Shown here in pieces: positions 53,787 to 63,508 of a stretch of DNA of 64,000 bases. A program made the translations under genes and the position numbers. The stretch comes from Gammaproteobacteria bacterium (lineage in GTDB: Bacteria > Pseudomonadota > Gammaproteobacteria > DSM-16500). Each line of letters starts with the position of its first letter. Position 1 is the first letter of the stretch. Location: NCBI GenBank assembly GCA_019634835.1, contig JAHCAO010000007.1, positions 1 to 64,000 on the forward strand. Direction: 5' to 3'. The notes under the pieces were generated by a model. The model worked only from the letters and a program-made list of their open reading frames with translations. It was not told the DNA's origin and did no database searches.

Positions 53787-55484
53787 TTGACTCACTTAAA
53801 AGAAACACAAAATCTAACACATGCTGAATTAATCAATTTAATAGAAATAAAAGAAGAAGAAGTTAATATCTTAAAATCAGATAATAATATGCTGCGCAAT
53901 ATTATCGCACTCATCCCAGGAAATATCTTTTGGAAAGACAAAGAAGGAAGATATTTGGGTTGCAATAATAATGTCGCTCATATACTGGGTCTCTCTAATC
54001 CAAATGAAATCATTGGTAAAAAAAATGAAGATCTTTTTGATACGCAGTTTGCTGAACTTGCTGATCAAATTGATCAAGAAGTTCATAGTTTGGCAAAAGA
54101 AGTTTATCTCGAGGAACAAGGTCTCACTATTAATAAACAACCTGCCACTTATTTAACTAAGAAACTCCCTTTATTCAATAGTCAAGGTAAGGTAATAGGA
54201 ATTTTAGGTGTTGCATTTGATATTACTGAAAGAAAAAAAATGGAAGAAGACTTAAAAATAGCCAAAGAAAAAGCAGAAACAGCAAATCACAACAAATCTG
54301 AGTTTGTCGCCAATATGAGCCACGATGTTAAAACACCTCTTTCTGGCATCATTGGCTTGGCAGAATTGCTAACCTACCGGCTGACAGGCCAAGAAAATCT
54401 TCAATTTGCACAAGCTATACTCTACTCAGGACAACAGTTACTGAGTTTTTTCAACAATTGTGTTGAAATTTTCAAATTAAAATCTAGTGATATCACATTA
54501 CATAAAGAACGTTTCAAATTAAAATCCGTCGTTGATGAAATTTCCGAACTCTATCAACCTGCCATTAAAATAAAAAATTTAACTCTCCATACTCATTATG
54601 ATCCTCATCTTCCTCAGTCCTTGCTCGGAAGCAGTGTTGGTATATATCGAATACTACTGAATCTAGTTGGAAACGCAGTCAAGTTTACTGATGCAGGCAC
54701 CGTATCAATCAGTGTCAGCTTAGATCAGAAATTAAGCACTAATCAGCAAGTCATCATCAAATTCATTGTCGAAGATACAGGTGTTGGTATACCTAAAAAT
54801 AAACAAAATGTTATCTTTGATCGATTCACGCGATTAACACCATCATACAAAGGAATATTTGACGGAAATGGCATTGGTTTGTATATCGTCAAGCGATATG
54901 TACAAGCCATGCATGGAAATATTCACGTTAACAGTCAAGTAGGTGTAGGTAGTCAATTTATTATTCATCTACCTTTTCTACTTCCCAATCATCATAATGT
55001 AAAAAATATTCAACACCATACAATTCAGCCAATAAACAAAGATAATAATGAACACTTTTCATTACATTTAGTAGGCGAAAATCAGAAAAAATTTATTAAT
55101 ACGTCCATTAAAGTTTTATTAGTAGAAGATAATTTCACCGCTCAATTAATGGGAAGCTCATTATTATCATCGATGAACTGTGAGGTAGAGATAGCGGATT
55201 GCGGTGAAAAAGCCATTGATATGTTTAAGCCTGGGAAATACGATTTAATCTTTATGGACATTGGACTTCCTGGTATGCAAGGAGATGCCACCACCCAACA
55301 TATCAGAAAGATAGAACAGAATAGTCGCCATCAAACACCCATACCTATCATTGCTCTCACTGCACATACGACAGATAACCTTGATAAAAGCCTTCTTAAA
55401 GCAGGAATAAACAATATCCTTAGTAAACCATTATCTAGAGACAAAGCAAAGAAAGTTATTGATTGTTATTTTGTTAGAATCTAA
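53787..55484 (+). CDS. Hybrid sensor histidine kinase (PAS-HisKA-HATPase-REC)
   Basis: 565 residues, soluble (no membrane helix), start TTG behind AAGGAT. Domains in order: an N-terminal coiled coil (residues 1-35); a PAS domain (~40-145, IPGNIFWKDKEGRYLGCNNNV) with PAC-like ILGVAFDITERK; HisKA with phospho-acceptor H179 in NMSHDVKTPLSGIIG; HATPase with NAVKFTD (N box), DTGVGIPKN (G1) and GNGIGLYIVKRY (G2); and a receiver with the phosphorylated D491 (FMDIGLPGM) and K in LSKPLS. It probably senses a cytoplasmic signal and passes phosphate to a separate HPt protein; no partner is adjacent. Such hybrid kinases are common in Legionella and Coxiella. Confidence 0.92.
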   Translation: MTHLKETQNLTHAELINLIEIKEEEVNILKSDNNMLRNIIALIPGNIFWKDKEGRYLGCNNNVAHILGLSNPNEIIGKKNEDLFDTQFAELADQIDQEVHSLAKEVYLEEQGLTINKQPATYLTKKLPLFNSQGKVIGILGVAFDITERKKMEEDLKIAKEKAETANHNKSEFVANMSHDVKTPLSGIIGLAELLTYRLTGQENLQFAQAILYSGQQLLSFFNNCVEIFKLKSSDITLHKERFKLKSVVDEISELYQPAIKIKNLTLHTHYDPHLPQSLLGSSVGIYRILLNLVGNAVKFTDAGTVSISVSLDQKLSTNQQVIIKFIVEDTGVGIPKNKQNVIFDRFTRLTPSYKGIFDGNGIGLYIVKRYVQAMHGNIHVNSQVGVGSQFIIHLPFLLPNHHNVKNIQHHTIQPINKDNNEHFSLHLVGENQKKFINTSIKVLLVEDNFTAQLMGSSLLSSMNCEVEIADCGEKAIDMFKPGKYDLIFMDIGLPGMQGDATTQHIRKIEQNSRHQTPIPIIALTAHTTDNLDKSLLKAGINNILSKPLSRDKAKKVIDCYFVRI

Positions 55485-55551
55485 TAATTGTACATTCACG
55501 AGGTAACCTTAAACGTGAAGAAAACGTCCAGCTACAAGGGAAATACAGATC

Positions 55552-56001
55552 CTACTCCACTAATTTCAAAAATGGCTTCGTTCTGTTAATAGAGGGTTCT
55601 ACCGAATGACTTTGCTGATTCAATGAATCAAAGCTACCAAACCCATCTATTTCCTTAAGCTGCGGAATTTTTTCTGCATTATCCTCGTTATCTTCTTCCG
55701 CATCAAAAAAGATCCCTTCACCATTTTCTTCTGCATAGATGGCCAAAATAGCTTTGATAGGAGCAGAAATAATATGTGTCACACCTGAAAATGAAGCCTT
55801 AAACTCCACTAATTCATTAGTCATTTTCAAATCACGAATAGCAGTAGGTGAAATGTTAAATACAATCTCTCCACCCTCAACATACTCTTGTGGAACTTTA
55901 GACCGAGGATGGTTGGTATCAACAACCAGTATTGGATTACAGTTACTATCAACAATCCATTGATAAAACGCTCGTAATAGATAAGGTTTATTAGATAGCA
56001 T
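55552..56001 (-). CDS. sspB: ClpXP adaptor SspB
   Basis: SspB, 149 residues, delivers ssrA-tagged proteins to ClpXP. The folded part (KPYLLRAFYQWIVDSNCNP, VPQEYVEGGEIVFNISPTAI, FSGVTHIISAPIKAILAIYAEENGEG) is well conserved. An acidic flexible linker follows (FFDAEEDNEDNAEK). The C-terminal NRTKPFLKLVE resembles the ClpX-docking tail (PxLRVVK in E. coli). 19 bp after sspA; co-transcribed. Confidence 0.94.
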   Translation of the reverse strand: MLSNKPYLLRAFYQWIVDSNCNPILVVDTNHPRSKVPQEYVEGGEIVFNISPTAIRDLKMTNELVEFKASFSGVTHIISAPIKAILAIYAEENGEGIFFDAEEDNEDNAEKIPQLKEIDGFGSFDSLNQQSHSVEPSINRTKPFLKLVE

Positions 56002-56020
56002 GTTTTGTACTCCTTTAACG

Positions 56021-56671
56021 TTAGGCTGTTTCTACCTCAGATAATTTTCGTAATTCTTGTTCTGATTCAGTTAAGCTTGCTTGGAATGAATCACGCTGAA
56101 ATAACCGCTCAGCATATTTGTTAATTACCTTAGCTTCTGTGGGAGAAAATGTAATGCCCCATGCAGGCAGTCTCCATAAAACAGGAGCAAGACAACAATC
56201 AACAAGAGTAAAATCATCTCCTAGAAAATAAGGTGATGAACTAAAAACTGGCATTAGTTGTAATATATAACTTATTAACTCTTTTGCAGCAACACGTATG
56301 TCATTTACCTTGCCTGATTCCAATTTACGAATCAATGGACCCCACTCACGATCAAATCGATAAACAATCAATCTTGCTTTTGCTCTTGCAACAGGATACA
56401 CAGGCATTAACGGAGGATGAGGGAAACGTTCATCAAGATATTCAGCAATGATGTTAGGCTCATATAATGCTAATTCTCTATCGACTAAAGTCGGCACACT
56501 TCCATAAGGATTCAATTCAAGTAAATCCTCTGATTTACCACGCAATTCTACATTAATTACCTCGTATGAGACTCCTTTCTCTGCAAGGACAATACGGACA
56601 CGGTGGCTAAGAATATCAATCGCACCGGAATATAGTGTCATAACGGATCTTTTATTTGTTATGATAGCCAT
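56021..56671 (-). CDS. sspA: Stringent starvation protein A
   Basis: SspA, 216 residues, GST-fold protein that binds RNA polymerase and alters promoter use in stationary phase and acid stress. The N-terminus TNKRSVMTLYSGAIDILSHRVRIVLAEKGV and NPYGSVPTLVDRELALYEPNIIAEYLDERFPHPPLMPVYP are diagnostic. The latter includes the PHPPLMPVYP loop essential in E. coli SspA. In Francisella the homologue controls virulence genes, so it may matter for host interaction here. Confidence 0.95.
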   Translation of the reverse strand: MAIITNKRSVMTLYSGAIDILSHRVRIVLAEKGVSYEVINVELRGKSEDLLELNPYGSVPTLVDRELALYEPNIIAEYLDERFPHPPLMPVYPVARAKARLIVYRFDREWGPLIRKLESGKVNDIRVAAKELISYILQLMPVFSSSPYFLGDDFTLVDCCLAPVLWRLPAWGITFSPTEAKVINKYAERLFQRDSFQASLTESEQELRKLSEVETA

Positions 56672-56766
56672 GCTGACCCCTTCCCTACATATGTGATTTA
56701 ATTATCTGAGACACAAAAAATGCATCTAACGTAAAAACAAAACAATTGTGCGCGAAAAGAAAAAGG

Positions 56767-56840
56767 TGGCTGGGGGACTAGGATTCGAACCTAGGTTAAC
56801 GGAGTCAGAGTCCGTAGTCCTGCCACTAGACGATCCCCCA
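56767..56840 (-). tRNA. tRNA-Gln (anticodon CTG)
   Basis: On the minus strand the acceptor TGGGGGA pairs with TCCCCCA, with the weak U1-A72 pair typical of tRNA-Gln, discriminator G and an encoded CCA (56769-56767). The anticodon stem ACGGA/TCCGT closes CTCTGAC with anticodon CTG. The T arm has GGTTCGAATCC. It lies 25 bp after the rpsI stop on the same strand and may be processed from that transcript. Confidence 0.95.
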
Positions 56841-56865
56841 ATCGCAGAGGAAGTTACAATACGAA

Positions 56866-57282
56866 TTATCGCTTAGAGTATTGTGTACCTTTTCGAGCTT
56901 TGTGCTTACCCACTTTTTTACGCTCGACTTCTCGCGCATCTCGTGTGACATAGCCCGCTCTACGCAAAGCTTGCTTTATTGAATTATCTTCAACGCTTTC
57001 ACTTAATTCATACTTTATTAAAGCGCGTGCAATACCATGACGAATAGCACCAGCTTGACCATTGATTCCACCACCATCTACGGTCACTAATACATCAAAC
57101 TTGTGTTGCAATGATGTCGCCTCAAGCGGCTGACGAACAATCATGCGGGCTGTTTCACGGCCAAAGTATTCATCCAAGGTTCTATTATTAATGACAATAT
57201 TGCCATTCCCTGGTTTCAAAAAAACTCGCGCAGTCGATGTTTTACGTCGCCCAGTACCATAATAATTTGTTTCTGCTGCCAT
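56866..57282 (-). CDS. rpsI: 30S ribosomal protein S9
   Basis: S9, 138 residues. [62 protein letters not shown] and the basic tail [18 protein letters not shown], which reaches into the P site to contact tRNA, are all typical. Compared with E. coli S9 it has a few extra residues in [18 protein letters not shown]. Directly after rplM (9 bp). Confidence 0.97.
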   Translation of the reverse strand: MAAETNYYGTGRRKTSTARVFLKPGNGNIVINNRTLDEYFGRETARMIVRQPLEATSLQHKFDVLVTVDGGGINGQAGAIRHGIARALIKYELSESVEDNSIKQALRRAGYVTRDAREVERKKVGKHKARKGTQYSKR

Positions 57283-57291
57283 ATTGTTGTC

Positions 57292-57732
57292 CTATTTTGC
57301 TTTTTCAAAACTAATTTCTACAGGTTGCTGCGCGCTGTGCGGGTGCTCTAATCCAGCATATACCTTTAATTTGCGCAGCATTGCTCTACCCAATGGATTC
57401 TTTGGCATCATACCTTTTACCGCAATTTCAATAAGCTGAGTTGAATCTTTCGCTCGCAATTTTTCAAATGTCGTTTCTTTTAACCCACCAGGGTAACCGG
57501 AGTGGCGGTAATATACCTTATCCTGCTCTTTATTTCCTGTTACCTTTACCTTAGACGCATTAATCACGACGACATAATCTCCCACATCTGCATGTGGAGT
57601 ATATTCTGGTTTATGCTTACCACGCAGATATTTAGCAATCTGAGTCGCCAGCCTACCAAGTACTTTGTCAGATGCATCAACAACATACCATTTATGTTCT
57701 GTGTTTTCACTTGTTGCAAAATACGTTTTCAT
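57292..57732 (-). CDS. rplM: 50S ribosomal protein L13
   Basis: L13, 146 residues from ATG 57732 ([20 protein letters not shown]), which has AGGATT seven bases upstream; the open frame extends further to 57825 but that part is non-conserved leader. Seen: [50 protein letters not shown], and [21 protein letters not shown]. In E. coli L13 can repress its own operon at the leader; not tested here. Confidence 0.97.
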   Translation of the reverse strand: MKTYFATSENTEHKWYVVDASDKVLGRLATQIAKYLRGKHKPEYTPHADVGDYVVVINASKVKVTGNKEQDKVYYRHSGYPGGLKETTFEKLRAKDSTQLIEIAVKGMMPKNPLGRAMLRKLKVYAGLEHPHSAQQPVEISFEKAK

Positions 57733-58063
57733 TGTTAATCCTATGAGATAGAAAGAACCCTTAAAAGCGCCAGAATTGTATAGTAAGCAGCTAAAACAAG
57801 CAAGTAGCAGCGCTAGATTTGGCAAGATGCGGAATTGCTACAGCTATCCTAAATTTAGCATTTCATTGAGTGTGACTAGCGCCATGGACAGACGTACTCT
57901 CTCTTTTTTCATCACGAAGAAAAGTTCAGGAATACCCCCTAGCATTTCCCAAAAAAATAGCTGCTTTTTCCTTATTTTTCGAGATTTTCAACAAAAAAGT
58001 CTCGCAATATTCTACAGAAATGGTATTTTATTTATGTCTTTTTACTTTAGTTGAGGAATGAAC
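57733..58063. other. Intergenic region between divergent rplM and the HU-like gene
   Basis: This 331-bp stretch must hold promoters in both directions. A weak stem CGAGA/TCTCG occurs at 57978-58002, upstream of the HU-like gene. I see no RNA gene, no dispersed repeat and no convincing sigma70 pair. Confidence 0.3.
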
Positions 58064-58474
58064 ATGGCAGTAAAAAAATCTATGTCCAAAATGAAAAGGA
58101 AGTCAGGAAATAGCAAAATCACCGCTAAAGCAACAAAAAAAGCAGCTCCTGTAAAAATACCATCTATTAAAGATCCATTATCAAAAAGTAACATGATTAA
58201 AACTATTACTGATGTTACATGCGTAGCAAAAAAAGATGTGGTCTCTGTGCTTGATTGCTTTTCGCAAGTTATCGAGAAACACGTGAAATCTGGCGGCCCA
58301 GGCGTGTTTGTCATGCCAGGCTTAATGAAGATTAGCGTGGTGAAAAAGCCAGCTAGACCTGCTCGTAAAGGCGTCAATCCCTTTACTGGTGAAGAAATCA
58401 TGATTAAAGCTAGACCTGCTTACAAAGCAGTTAAAATTAAAGCACTCAAAAAGCTAAAAGAAATGGTTGCTTAG
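58064..58474 (+). CDS. HU-family DNA-binding protein with basic N-terminal extension
   Basis: 136 residues from ATG 58064; TGAGGA lies six bases before it. The first ~45 residues are a Lys/Ala/Pro-rich histone-like tail (KKSMSKMKRKSGNSKITAKA). A bacterial HU/IHF fold follows: TKSNMIKTITDV-type helix (SKSNMIKTITDVTCVAKKDV), VLDCFSQVIEKHVKSGG, then the DNA-clasping arm PGLMKISVVKKPARPARKGV with NPFTGEEIMIKARPAYKAVK. The arm holds NPFTGE, close to the NPxTGE typical of HU. Extended HU-like proteins occur in Legionella and Coxiella relatives, where they may compact the nucleoid in developmental forms. Followed by a good terminator. Confidence 0.88.
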   Translation: MAVKKSMSKMKRKSGNSKITAKATKKAAPVKIPSIKDPLSKSNMIKTITDVTCVAKKDVVSVLDCFSQVIEKHVKSGGPGVFVMPGLMKISVVKKPARPARKGVNPFTGEEIMIKARPAYKAVKIKALKKLKEMVA

Positions 58475-58486
58475 CTGCTGCTAATT

Positions 58487-58527
58487 AAAACCCCCTCTTT
58501 TTGAAATAACATTGAGGGGTTTTTTTA
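58487..58527 (+). terminator. Rho-independent terminator of the HU-like gene
   Basis: AAAACCCCCTC and GAGGGGTTTTTT form a GC-rich stem around a ~16-base loop, followed by seven T residues on the plus strand. It begins 13 bp after the stop of the HU-like gene. The A-run on the other side could let it work for glmM transcripts too. Confidence 0.85.
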
Positions 58528-58530
58528 TTC

Positions 58531-58604
58531 GTTCATGAGGTAGCCAGCGGATCCAAAAAACGGAAGCGCTGCGATATCGAAGCCATGAAGGCTCGTTAAA
58601 GTGG
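58531..58604. repeat. Family A element, left half only
   Basis: Starts GTTCATGAGGTAGCCAGCGG, then AAAAAACGGAAGCGCTGCGA, ATCGAAGCCATGAAGGCTCG and TTAAAGTGG, following the left half of the full copies. It stops abruptly 4 bp before the glmM stop codon on the opposite strand; the right half is missing. It is wedged between a terminator and glmM. Confidence 0.65.
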
Positions 58605-58608
58605 TTTT

Positions 58609-59970
58609 TTATTCTTCTCCCAACTCTTGTTTGACTACTTCAGCTAACTGCTCAGCTAGGCGTCTCACATTCTGTTCATCTTCACCTTCTACCATAATAC
58701 GTACTAATGGTTCAGTACCTGAGCACCGTAATAAAATACGGCCTTTATCCCCAAGCTCATTCTCAGCCTCTTTGATGGCTTGCTGTATACGTTGAGTAGT
58801 TAATGAAACATCTTGCTTGGTTATTTTAACATTCAGTAAAACTTGCGGATACTTAACTAATCCAACACGTATATCAGCCAATGTTTGCGCTTGATGCCTC
58901 ATAGCAGCGAGAACTTGAAGCGCAGTAATAATACCATCGCCTGTCGTTGTCATTTCCATACATAAAATATGACCTGAAGGCTCGCCGCCAAAATACCAGT
59001 GACGCTGTATCAGCTCACTCATAATATATCTATCGCCTATAGCAGCACGAACAAATTCCAACCCCATATTCTTAAACGATTGCTCAAGCCCAAGATTAGT
59101 CATTGTAGTACCGACTATCCCCCCCTTCAGGGATTCACGCTGTAACTTATCTTTTACAATAATATATAAAAGGTCATCGCCATCTAAAATATATCCTTGA
59201 TGATCCACCATCACGACACGGTCACCATCTCCATCCAATGCAATACCTAAATCCGCTTTCATCTCAAGCACTTTTTGCTGAATCACTTCAGGACGTGTTG
59301 CTCCACAATTCAAATTAATATTTAATCCATTTGGCTCCACACCTGTTTCTATCACTTCTGCACCCAATTCACGAAATACATTAGGAGCAATGTGATAAGC
59401 AGCACCATGCGCACAATCAACAACGATTTTTAACCCATTTAAAGTAATGTCTGAAGCAACTGTGCTTTTACAAAACTCAATATAACGCCCTGGCGCGTCA
59501 ACAACACGGATTGCTTTACCCAATTCAGCTGAATCCACCATAGTCATGGGTTGTTCTAATTGCTCTTCAATCGCAAACTCTATGCTATCCGGCAGCTTAG
59601 TTCCTTGCGCTGAAAAAAACTTAATACCATTGTCATAATAGGGATTATGAGATGCACTAATGACTATTCCTGCTTGAGCACGTAGTGTCCGGGTAAGATA
59701 AGCAATGGCAGGAGTTGGCATGGGGCCCAGTAAATGCGTATCAATACCAGCAGCAGACAAACCAGATTCAAGCACAGACTCGAACATGTAACCAGATATC
59801 CGTGTATCTTTACCAATTAACACCTTACCATTACCTTGCAGTGCAAGGACTTTTCCTACAGCCCATCCTAATTTTAGTACAAACTCAGGTGTAATAGGCC
59901 ATACACCAACATGACCACGTATTCCATCAGTCCCAAAATATCGATGTGTTTTTTTTGATAAACGAGTCAT
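58609..59970 (-). CDS. glmM: Phosphoglucosamine mutase
   Basis: GlmM, ~453 residues, turns glucosamine-6-P into glucosamine-1-P for UDP-GlcNAc, precursor of both peptidoglycan and lipid A. Seen: [14 protein letters not shown] at the start, the phosphoserine loop [19 protein letters not shown], metal loop [23 protein letters not shown] (sugar-binding) and [16 protein letters not shown] place the start at the ATG at 59970, one base after the ftsH stop; in-frame ATGs at 59991 and 59982 inside ftsH would add non-conserved residues. Coupled to ftsH as in many gammaproteobacteria. Confidence 0.96.
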   Translation of the reverse strand: MTRLSKKTHRYFGTDGIRGHVGVWPITPEFVLKLGWAVGKVLALQGNGKVLIGKDTRISGYMFESVLESGLSAAGIDTHLLGPMPTPAIAYLTRTLRAQAGIVISASHNPYYDNGIKFFSAQGTKLPDSIEFAIEEQLEQPMTMVDSAELGKAIRVVDAPGRYIEFCKSTVASDITLNGLKIVVDCAHGAAYHIAPNVFRELGAEVIETGVEPNGLNINLNCGATRPEVIQQKVLEMKADLGIALDGDGDRVVMVDHQGYILDGDDLLYIIVKDKLQRESLKGGIVGTTMTNLGLEQSFKNMGLEFVRAAIGDRYIMSELIQRHWYFGGEPSGHILCMEMTTTGDGIITALQVLAAMRHQAQTLADIRVGLVKYPQVLLNVKITKQDVSLTTQRIQQAIKEAENELGDKGRILLRCSGTEPLVRIMVEGEDEQNVRRLAEQLAEVVKQELGEE

Positions 59971-59971
59971 T

Positions 59972-61942
59972 TCAATTGACATTTGTGCCATCTACAGAAG
60001 CAGCTCCCTCATTTTCATCCATGAGCTTGCCTGTTCCTTGTTGGTTATTTGTTTTGTCTTCTGGCTTTGAGTTCTTATCATCTATTGAGCGTTTTGATTG
60101 ATCAGAAGAATCTTTGCTACGCCAACTAGATGGTTCTCTGATAGGCTTGCCTGCCATAATATCTTGGATTTGCTCTTGTCCTATTGTTTCATATTTAATA
60201 AGAGCTTCTGCCATAACATGCAACTTTTCAATATTTTCTCTGAGAATATGCTCTGCTCGCTGGTAATTCTGTTCAATGATATTACGCACCTCAGCATCAA
60301 CTACGCTAGAGGTTGCTTCAGATATATCTTTATGACGTGTTATAGAGTGCCCAAGAAACACTTCTTCGTCATTATTACCTAACGTTAGCGGACCTACTTT
60401 CTCAGATAACCCCCACTTGGTCACCATATTACGCGCAATCTCCGTTGCTTTTTGAATATCGTTAGAAGCACCAGTTGTCACTTTTCCTGTACCAAAAATT
60501 ATTTCCTCAGCTAATCGACCACCAAATAAGCTTGAAAGCTTGCTCTCAAGGTATTCACGAGTATAGCTATAACGATCAACCTCTGGTAGAAACATAGTCA
60601 CACCAAGTGCACGGCCACGCGGAATGATAGTGACTTTATGGACAGGGTCATGAGATGGCATCATGAGACCCACAATGGCATGACCTGCCTCATGGTAAGC
60701 AGTGAGTTTTTTCTCTTCATCAGTCATCACCATAGATCGGCGCTCTGCGCCCATAATGACTTTATCTTTTGCCTTCTCAAAGTCCTCCATATCCACCACA
60801 CGTTTATTAGCACGCGCAGCAAATAAGGCAGCCTCGTTAACAATATTGGCCAAATCAGCGCCAGAAAATCCTGGTGTACTCCGTGCAATCACTGTCACAT
60901 CAACATCATCCGCCGTTGGCACTTTCCGACTATGCACCCGAAGTATTTGTTCCCGTCCACGCACATCTGGCAAACCTACGACAACTTGGCGGTCAAAACG
61001 CCCTGGACGCAATAAAGCAGGATCTAAAACGTCTGGTCTATTCGTTGCAGCGACAACAATCACACCTTCACTACCCTGGAACCCGTCCATTTCAACTAAC
61101 AATTGGTTTAAAGTCTGTTCACGCTCATCATGGCCTCCTCCTAAACCAGCGCCACGATGACGTCCCACTGCATCAATTTCATCAATAAAAATGATGCATG
61201 GCGCTTGTTTCTTTGCCTGATCAAACATATCACGAACACGAGAAGCACCGACACCAACAAACATTTCGACAAAATCTGATCCAGAAATTGTAAAAAAAGG
61301 CACTTTTGCTTCACCAGCAACAGCTCTAGCCAATAACGTTTTACCGGTTCCAGGAGGACCCACTAATAAAACCCCTCGTGGAATTTTACCACCCAAACGC
61401 TGAAATTTTCCTGGATCCTTTAAGAAGTCGACTAGCTCTTTCACTTCTTCTTTCGCTTCCTCACAGCCTGCCACGTCAGCGAAAGTCACTTTTACTTGAT
61501 CTGCATTCAATAACCGCGCGCGGCTACGTCCAAACGAAAATGCTCCGCCTTTGCCAACACCTGCTTGCTGACGCAAGATATAAATCCAGATAGCAAATAT
61601 TACAATCCACGGCAGCAGACTAATTAAATGTGCTAATAACCCTGGCTGCTCTGGAGGAGTACCTTTTACAATAACGTTTTTATTAATTAAGTCTTGCAAC
61701 AATGCTGCGTCTTGAGGCATAGGCAGGTAAGAGGTAAATTTCTTGTTACTTTGTAATACTCCGCTAATGTTTTGATCAGAGATAGTCACCGCCTGGACAT
61801 TTCCCTGTTTGACCTCTTTGAGAAAAGTAGAGTACGTCATTTTTTCATCTGTTTCACGTCGAGGCCCAAAATTATTGAAAACAGAGATTAAGATTATCCC
61901 TATTACTAACCATAAAAGTATCGTCTTAATTGCGTCATTCAC
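59972..61942 (-). CDS. ftsH: ATP-dependent zinc metalloprotease FtsH
   Basis: FtsH, 656 residues, membrane-anchored AAA+ protease that degrades LpxC, sigma32 and damaged membrane proteins. Two membrane helices (residues ~5-24 and ~107-124) flank a small periplasmic domain. Walker A GPPGTGKT 195-202, Walker B FIDEID ~252-257, SRH with [18 protein letters not shown], and zinc site HEAGH 417-421. The C-terminus has an unusually long hydrophilic tail ([20 protein letters not shown]). Its usual upstream partner rlmE lies 395 bp away, separated by an inverted repeat. Confidence 0.97.
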   Translation of the reverse strand: MNDAIKTILLWLVIGIILISVFNNFGPRRETDEKMTYSTFLKEVKQGNVQAVTISDQNISGVLQSNKKFTSYLPMPQDAALLQDLINKNVIVKGTPPEQPGLLAHLISLLPWIVIFAIWIYILRQQAGVGKGGAFSFGRSRARLLNADQVKVTFADVAGCEEAKEEVKELVDFLKDPGKFQRLGGKIPRGVLLVGPPGTGKTLLARAVAGEAKVPFFTISGSDFVEMFVGVGASRVRDMFDQAKKQAPCIIFIDEIDAVGRHRGAGLGGGHDEREQTLNQLLVEMDGFQGSEGVIVVAATNRPDVLDPALLRPGRFDRQVVVGLPDVRGREQILRVHSRKVPTADDVDVTVIARSTPGFSGADLANIVNEAALFAARANKRVVDMEDFEKAKDKVIMGAERRSMVMTDEEKKLTAYHEAGHAIVGLMMPSHDPVHKVTIIPRGRALGVTMFLPEVDRYSYTREYLESKLSSLFGGRLAEEIIFGTGKVTTGASNDIQKATEIARNMVTKWGLSEKVGPLTLGNNDEEVFLGHSITRHKDISEATSSVVDAEVRNIIEQNYQRAEHILRENIEKLHVMAEALIKYETIGQEQIQDIMAGKPIREPSSWRSKDSSDQSKRSIDDKNSKPEDKTNNQQGTGKLMDENEGAASVDGTNVN

Positions 61943-62336
61943 GTTGGTAGACCTCTCTGAAAGCTCGCTTTACGTTTAACTGAAAATACATTTCTCTGTT
62001 TAGAACTTTTAATCTACACTGCTAGCAGATAAACCACGTAAAATCTCCTCTTCCCTAAACTTTTCATTATGCATAAGTTAATCATACCTAATCTAGGAAT
62101 GATTAACTACAAAAGCGAGACTAATCCCTAATCAGCTTATCCTTAGAATCTTGTTGACACGCAATTCTCGTTGCAAAACAAGCAACATCAGCCAAAATAC
62201 ACACAAATTTGTGAAGGATAACAGAAACTTTATGGCAAGAACTTGTGTGTATTTTGCCTCGATGGCCTCATGGCTTGTTTGAAAATCCCATTGTCAGTAA
62301 ACTCTAGTAGTAACATAAAACGCAAGATCAGCCTAC
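61943..62336. other. Intergenic region between rlmE and ftsH with repeats
   Basis: Holds an imperfect long inverted repeat (62176-62280) and a small perfect stem GTTAATCAT/ATGATTAAC (62078-62086 with 62099-62107). It presumably contains the ftsH promoter; I find no clear heat-shock or sigma70 pair. No gene. Confidence 0.4.
62176..62280. repeat. Imperfect inverted repeat upstream of ftsH
   Basis: AAACAAGC (62176-62183) and GCCAAAATACACACAA (62191-62206) on the left are mirrored by TTGTGTGTATTTTGCC (62243-62258, one mismatch) and GCTTGTTT (62273-62280). The spacers between the two blocks differ in length (7 versus 14 bases), so the structure is an interrupted stem of about 24 bp with a ~36-base loop. 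Confidence 0.6.
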
Positions 62337-62954
62337 CTATACTGTTAATTCTCTAGCTAAAATATATACTTCCCTAGATCTACCCCTTGATGCTTTTGGT
62401 TTACGCACAACGACTGATTTAAAGTTTCGTTTCATTTCAATTAACAACGCATCGAAACCTTCCCCTTGAAAAACTTTGATTAGGAAACCACCGCCTGGGA
62501 TCAAAACCTTCAAAGCAAAATCCAGCGCTAGCTCAGACAGGTACATAGCACGAGGAATATCGATACTTTCATTCCCACTCATATTGGGTGCCATATCCGA
62601 AATGACCCAACTCACCTTATTAGCAAACAATTGTTCATTTAGAGCATTTAAAATGGCCTCATCAGAAAAATCCCCAAGAATAAATTCCACGCCATCAATA
62701 GGCTCCATCGGCAATAAATCCAAAGCAATCACTCTGCCATTTGGTCTAATCAATTTAACAACAAGCTGCGACCACCCTCCTGGCGCAGCACCAAGGTCGA
62801 TTACCGTCATCCCAGGTTTAAATAAGTGATACCGTTCTTGCATCTCAAGCAACTTATAAACTGCTCGAGAACGATATCCTGCTTTTTGTGCTTGTTTGAC
62901 ATAGGGGTCAGTAAAATGTTCCTTCAACCACCTACGACTGCTTTTATTCGTCAT
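62337..62954 (-). CDS. rlmE: 23S rRNA (uridine2552-2'-O)-methyltransferase
   Basis: RlmE (RrmJ/FtsJ), 205 residues, heat-shock 2'-O-methyltransferase acting on the 50S A-loop. Seen: [29 protein letters not shown] (catalytic Lys), [15 protein letters not shown] (AdoMet), [12 protein letters not shown] (catalytic Asp), [15 protein letters not shown] (Lys) and [14 protein letters not shown] (Glu). All four K-D-K-E residues are present. Its ATG overlaps the greA stop by one base (TAATG). Confidence 0.97.
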   Translation of the reverse strand: MTNKSSRRWLKEHFTDPYVKQAQKAGYRSRAVYKLLEMQERYHLFKPGMTVIDLGAAPGGWSQLVVKLIRPNGRVIALDLLPMEPIDGVEFILGDFSDEAILNALNEQLFANKVSWVISDMAPNMSGNESIDIPRAMYLSELALDFALKVLIPGGGFLIKVFQGEGFDALLIEMKRNFKSVVVRKPKASRGRSREVYILARELTV

Positions 62955-63427
62955 TAAATATAGGCTACTTCAACAATCTCATAAATAATAGTGCCATCTG
63001 GTGTACCCACTTCCACCGTATCACCTTCATATTTACCAATCAGCGCACGGGCCACTGGGGAAGTCACAGAAATTTTATTCTTGCTAATATCTGCTTCATC
63101 TTCACCAACAATTTGATAAACAAGCACATTATCATCGCCCTGGGTCAACGTAATTGTTGCGCCAAAAATAACTCGGCCAGAATTCTCTATTTGCGTCACA
63201 TCGATGACATGTGCAATAGAAAGCTTTCCTTCAATTTCCAGTATACGGCCCTCAATAAAACCCTGCTGCTCACGAGCAGCATGATATTCGGCATTTTCTT
63301 TCAAATCACCATGTGCTCGCGCTTCCGCAATGGCATTAATAATTTTTGGTCTTTCAATTTGCTTCAATCGGTTTAATTCATCACGCAACCTATCTGCACC
63401 TTTTACTGTCATGGGCACTTTCTGCAT
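62954..63427 (-). CDS. greA: Transcript cleavage factor GreA
   Basis: GreA, 157 residues from ATG 63427 ([20 protein letters not shown]), with AGGTGATAGG upstream; a longer frame to 63463 is not conserved. The N-terminal coiled coil carries the catalytic tip [15 protein letters not shown] (D-x-x-E-N). The C-terminal FKBP-like domain ends in [21 protein letters not shown]. It enters the RNA polymerase channel to trigger cleavage of backtracked RNA. Usually follows carB; here it follows dnaJ. Confidence 0.96.
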   Translation of the reverse strand: MQKVPMTVKGADRLRDELNRLKQIERPKIINAIAEARAHGDLKENAEYHAAREQQGFIEGRILEIEGKLSIAHVIDVTQIENSGRVIFGATITLTQGDDNVLVYQIVGEDEADISKNKISVTSPVARALIGKYEGDTVEVGTPDGTIIYEIVEVAYI

Positions 63428-63508
63428 ACCTATCACCTCTGAACTAGATTTAAATGCGATCAACTATTCCCGCTGAGAAACACGGAGAGATTCAGTGTGA
63501 ACCATCCG

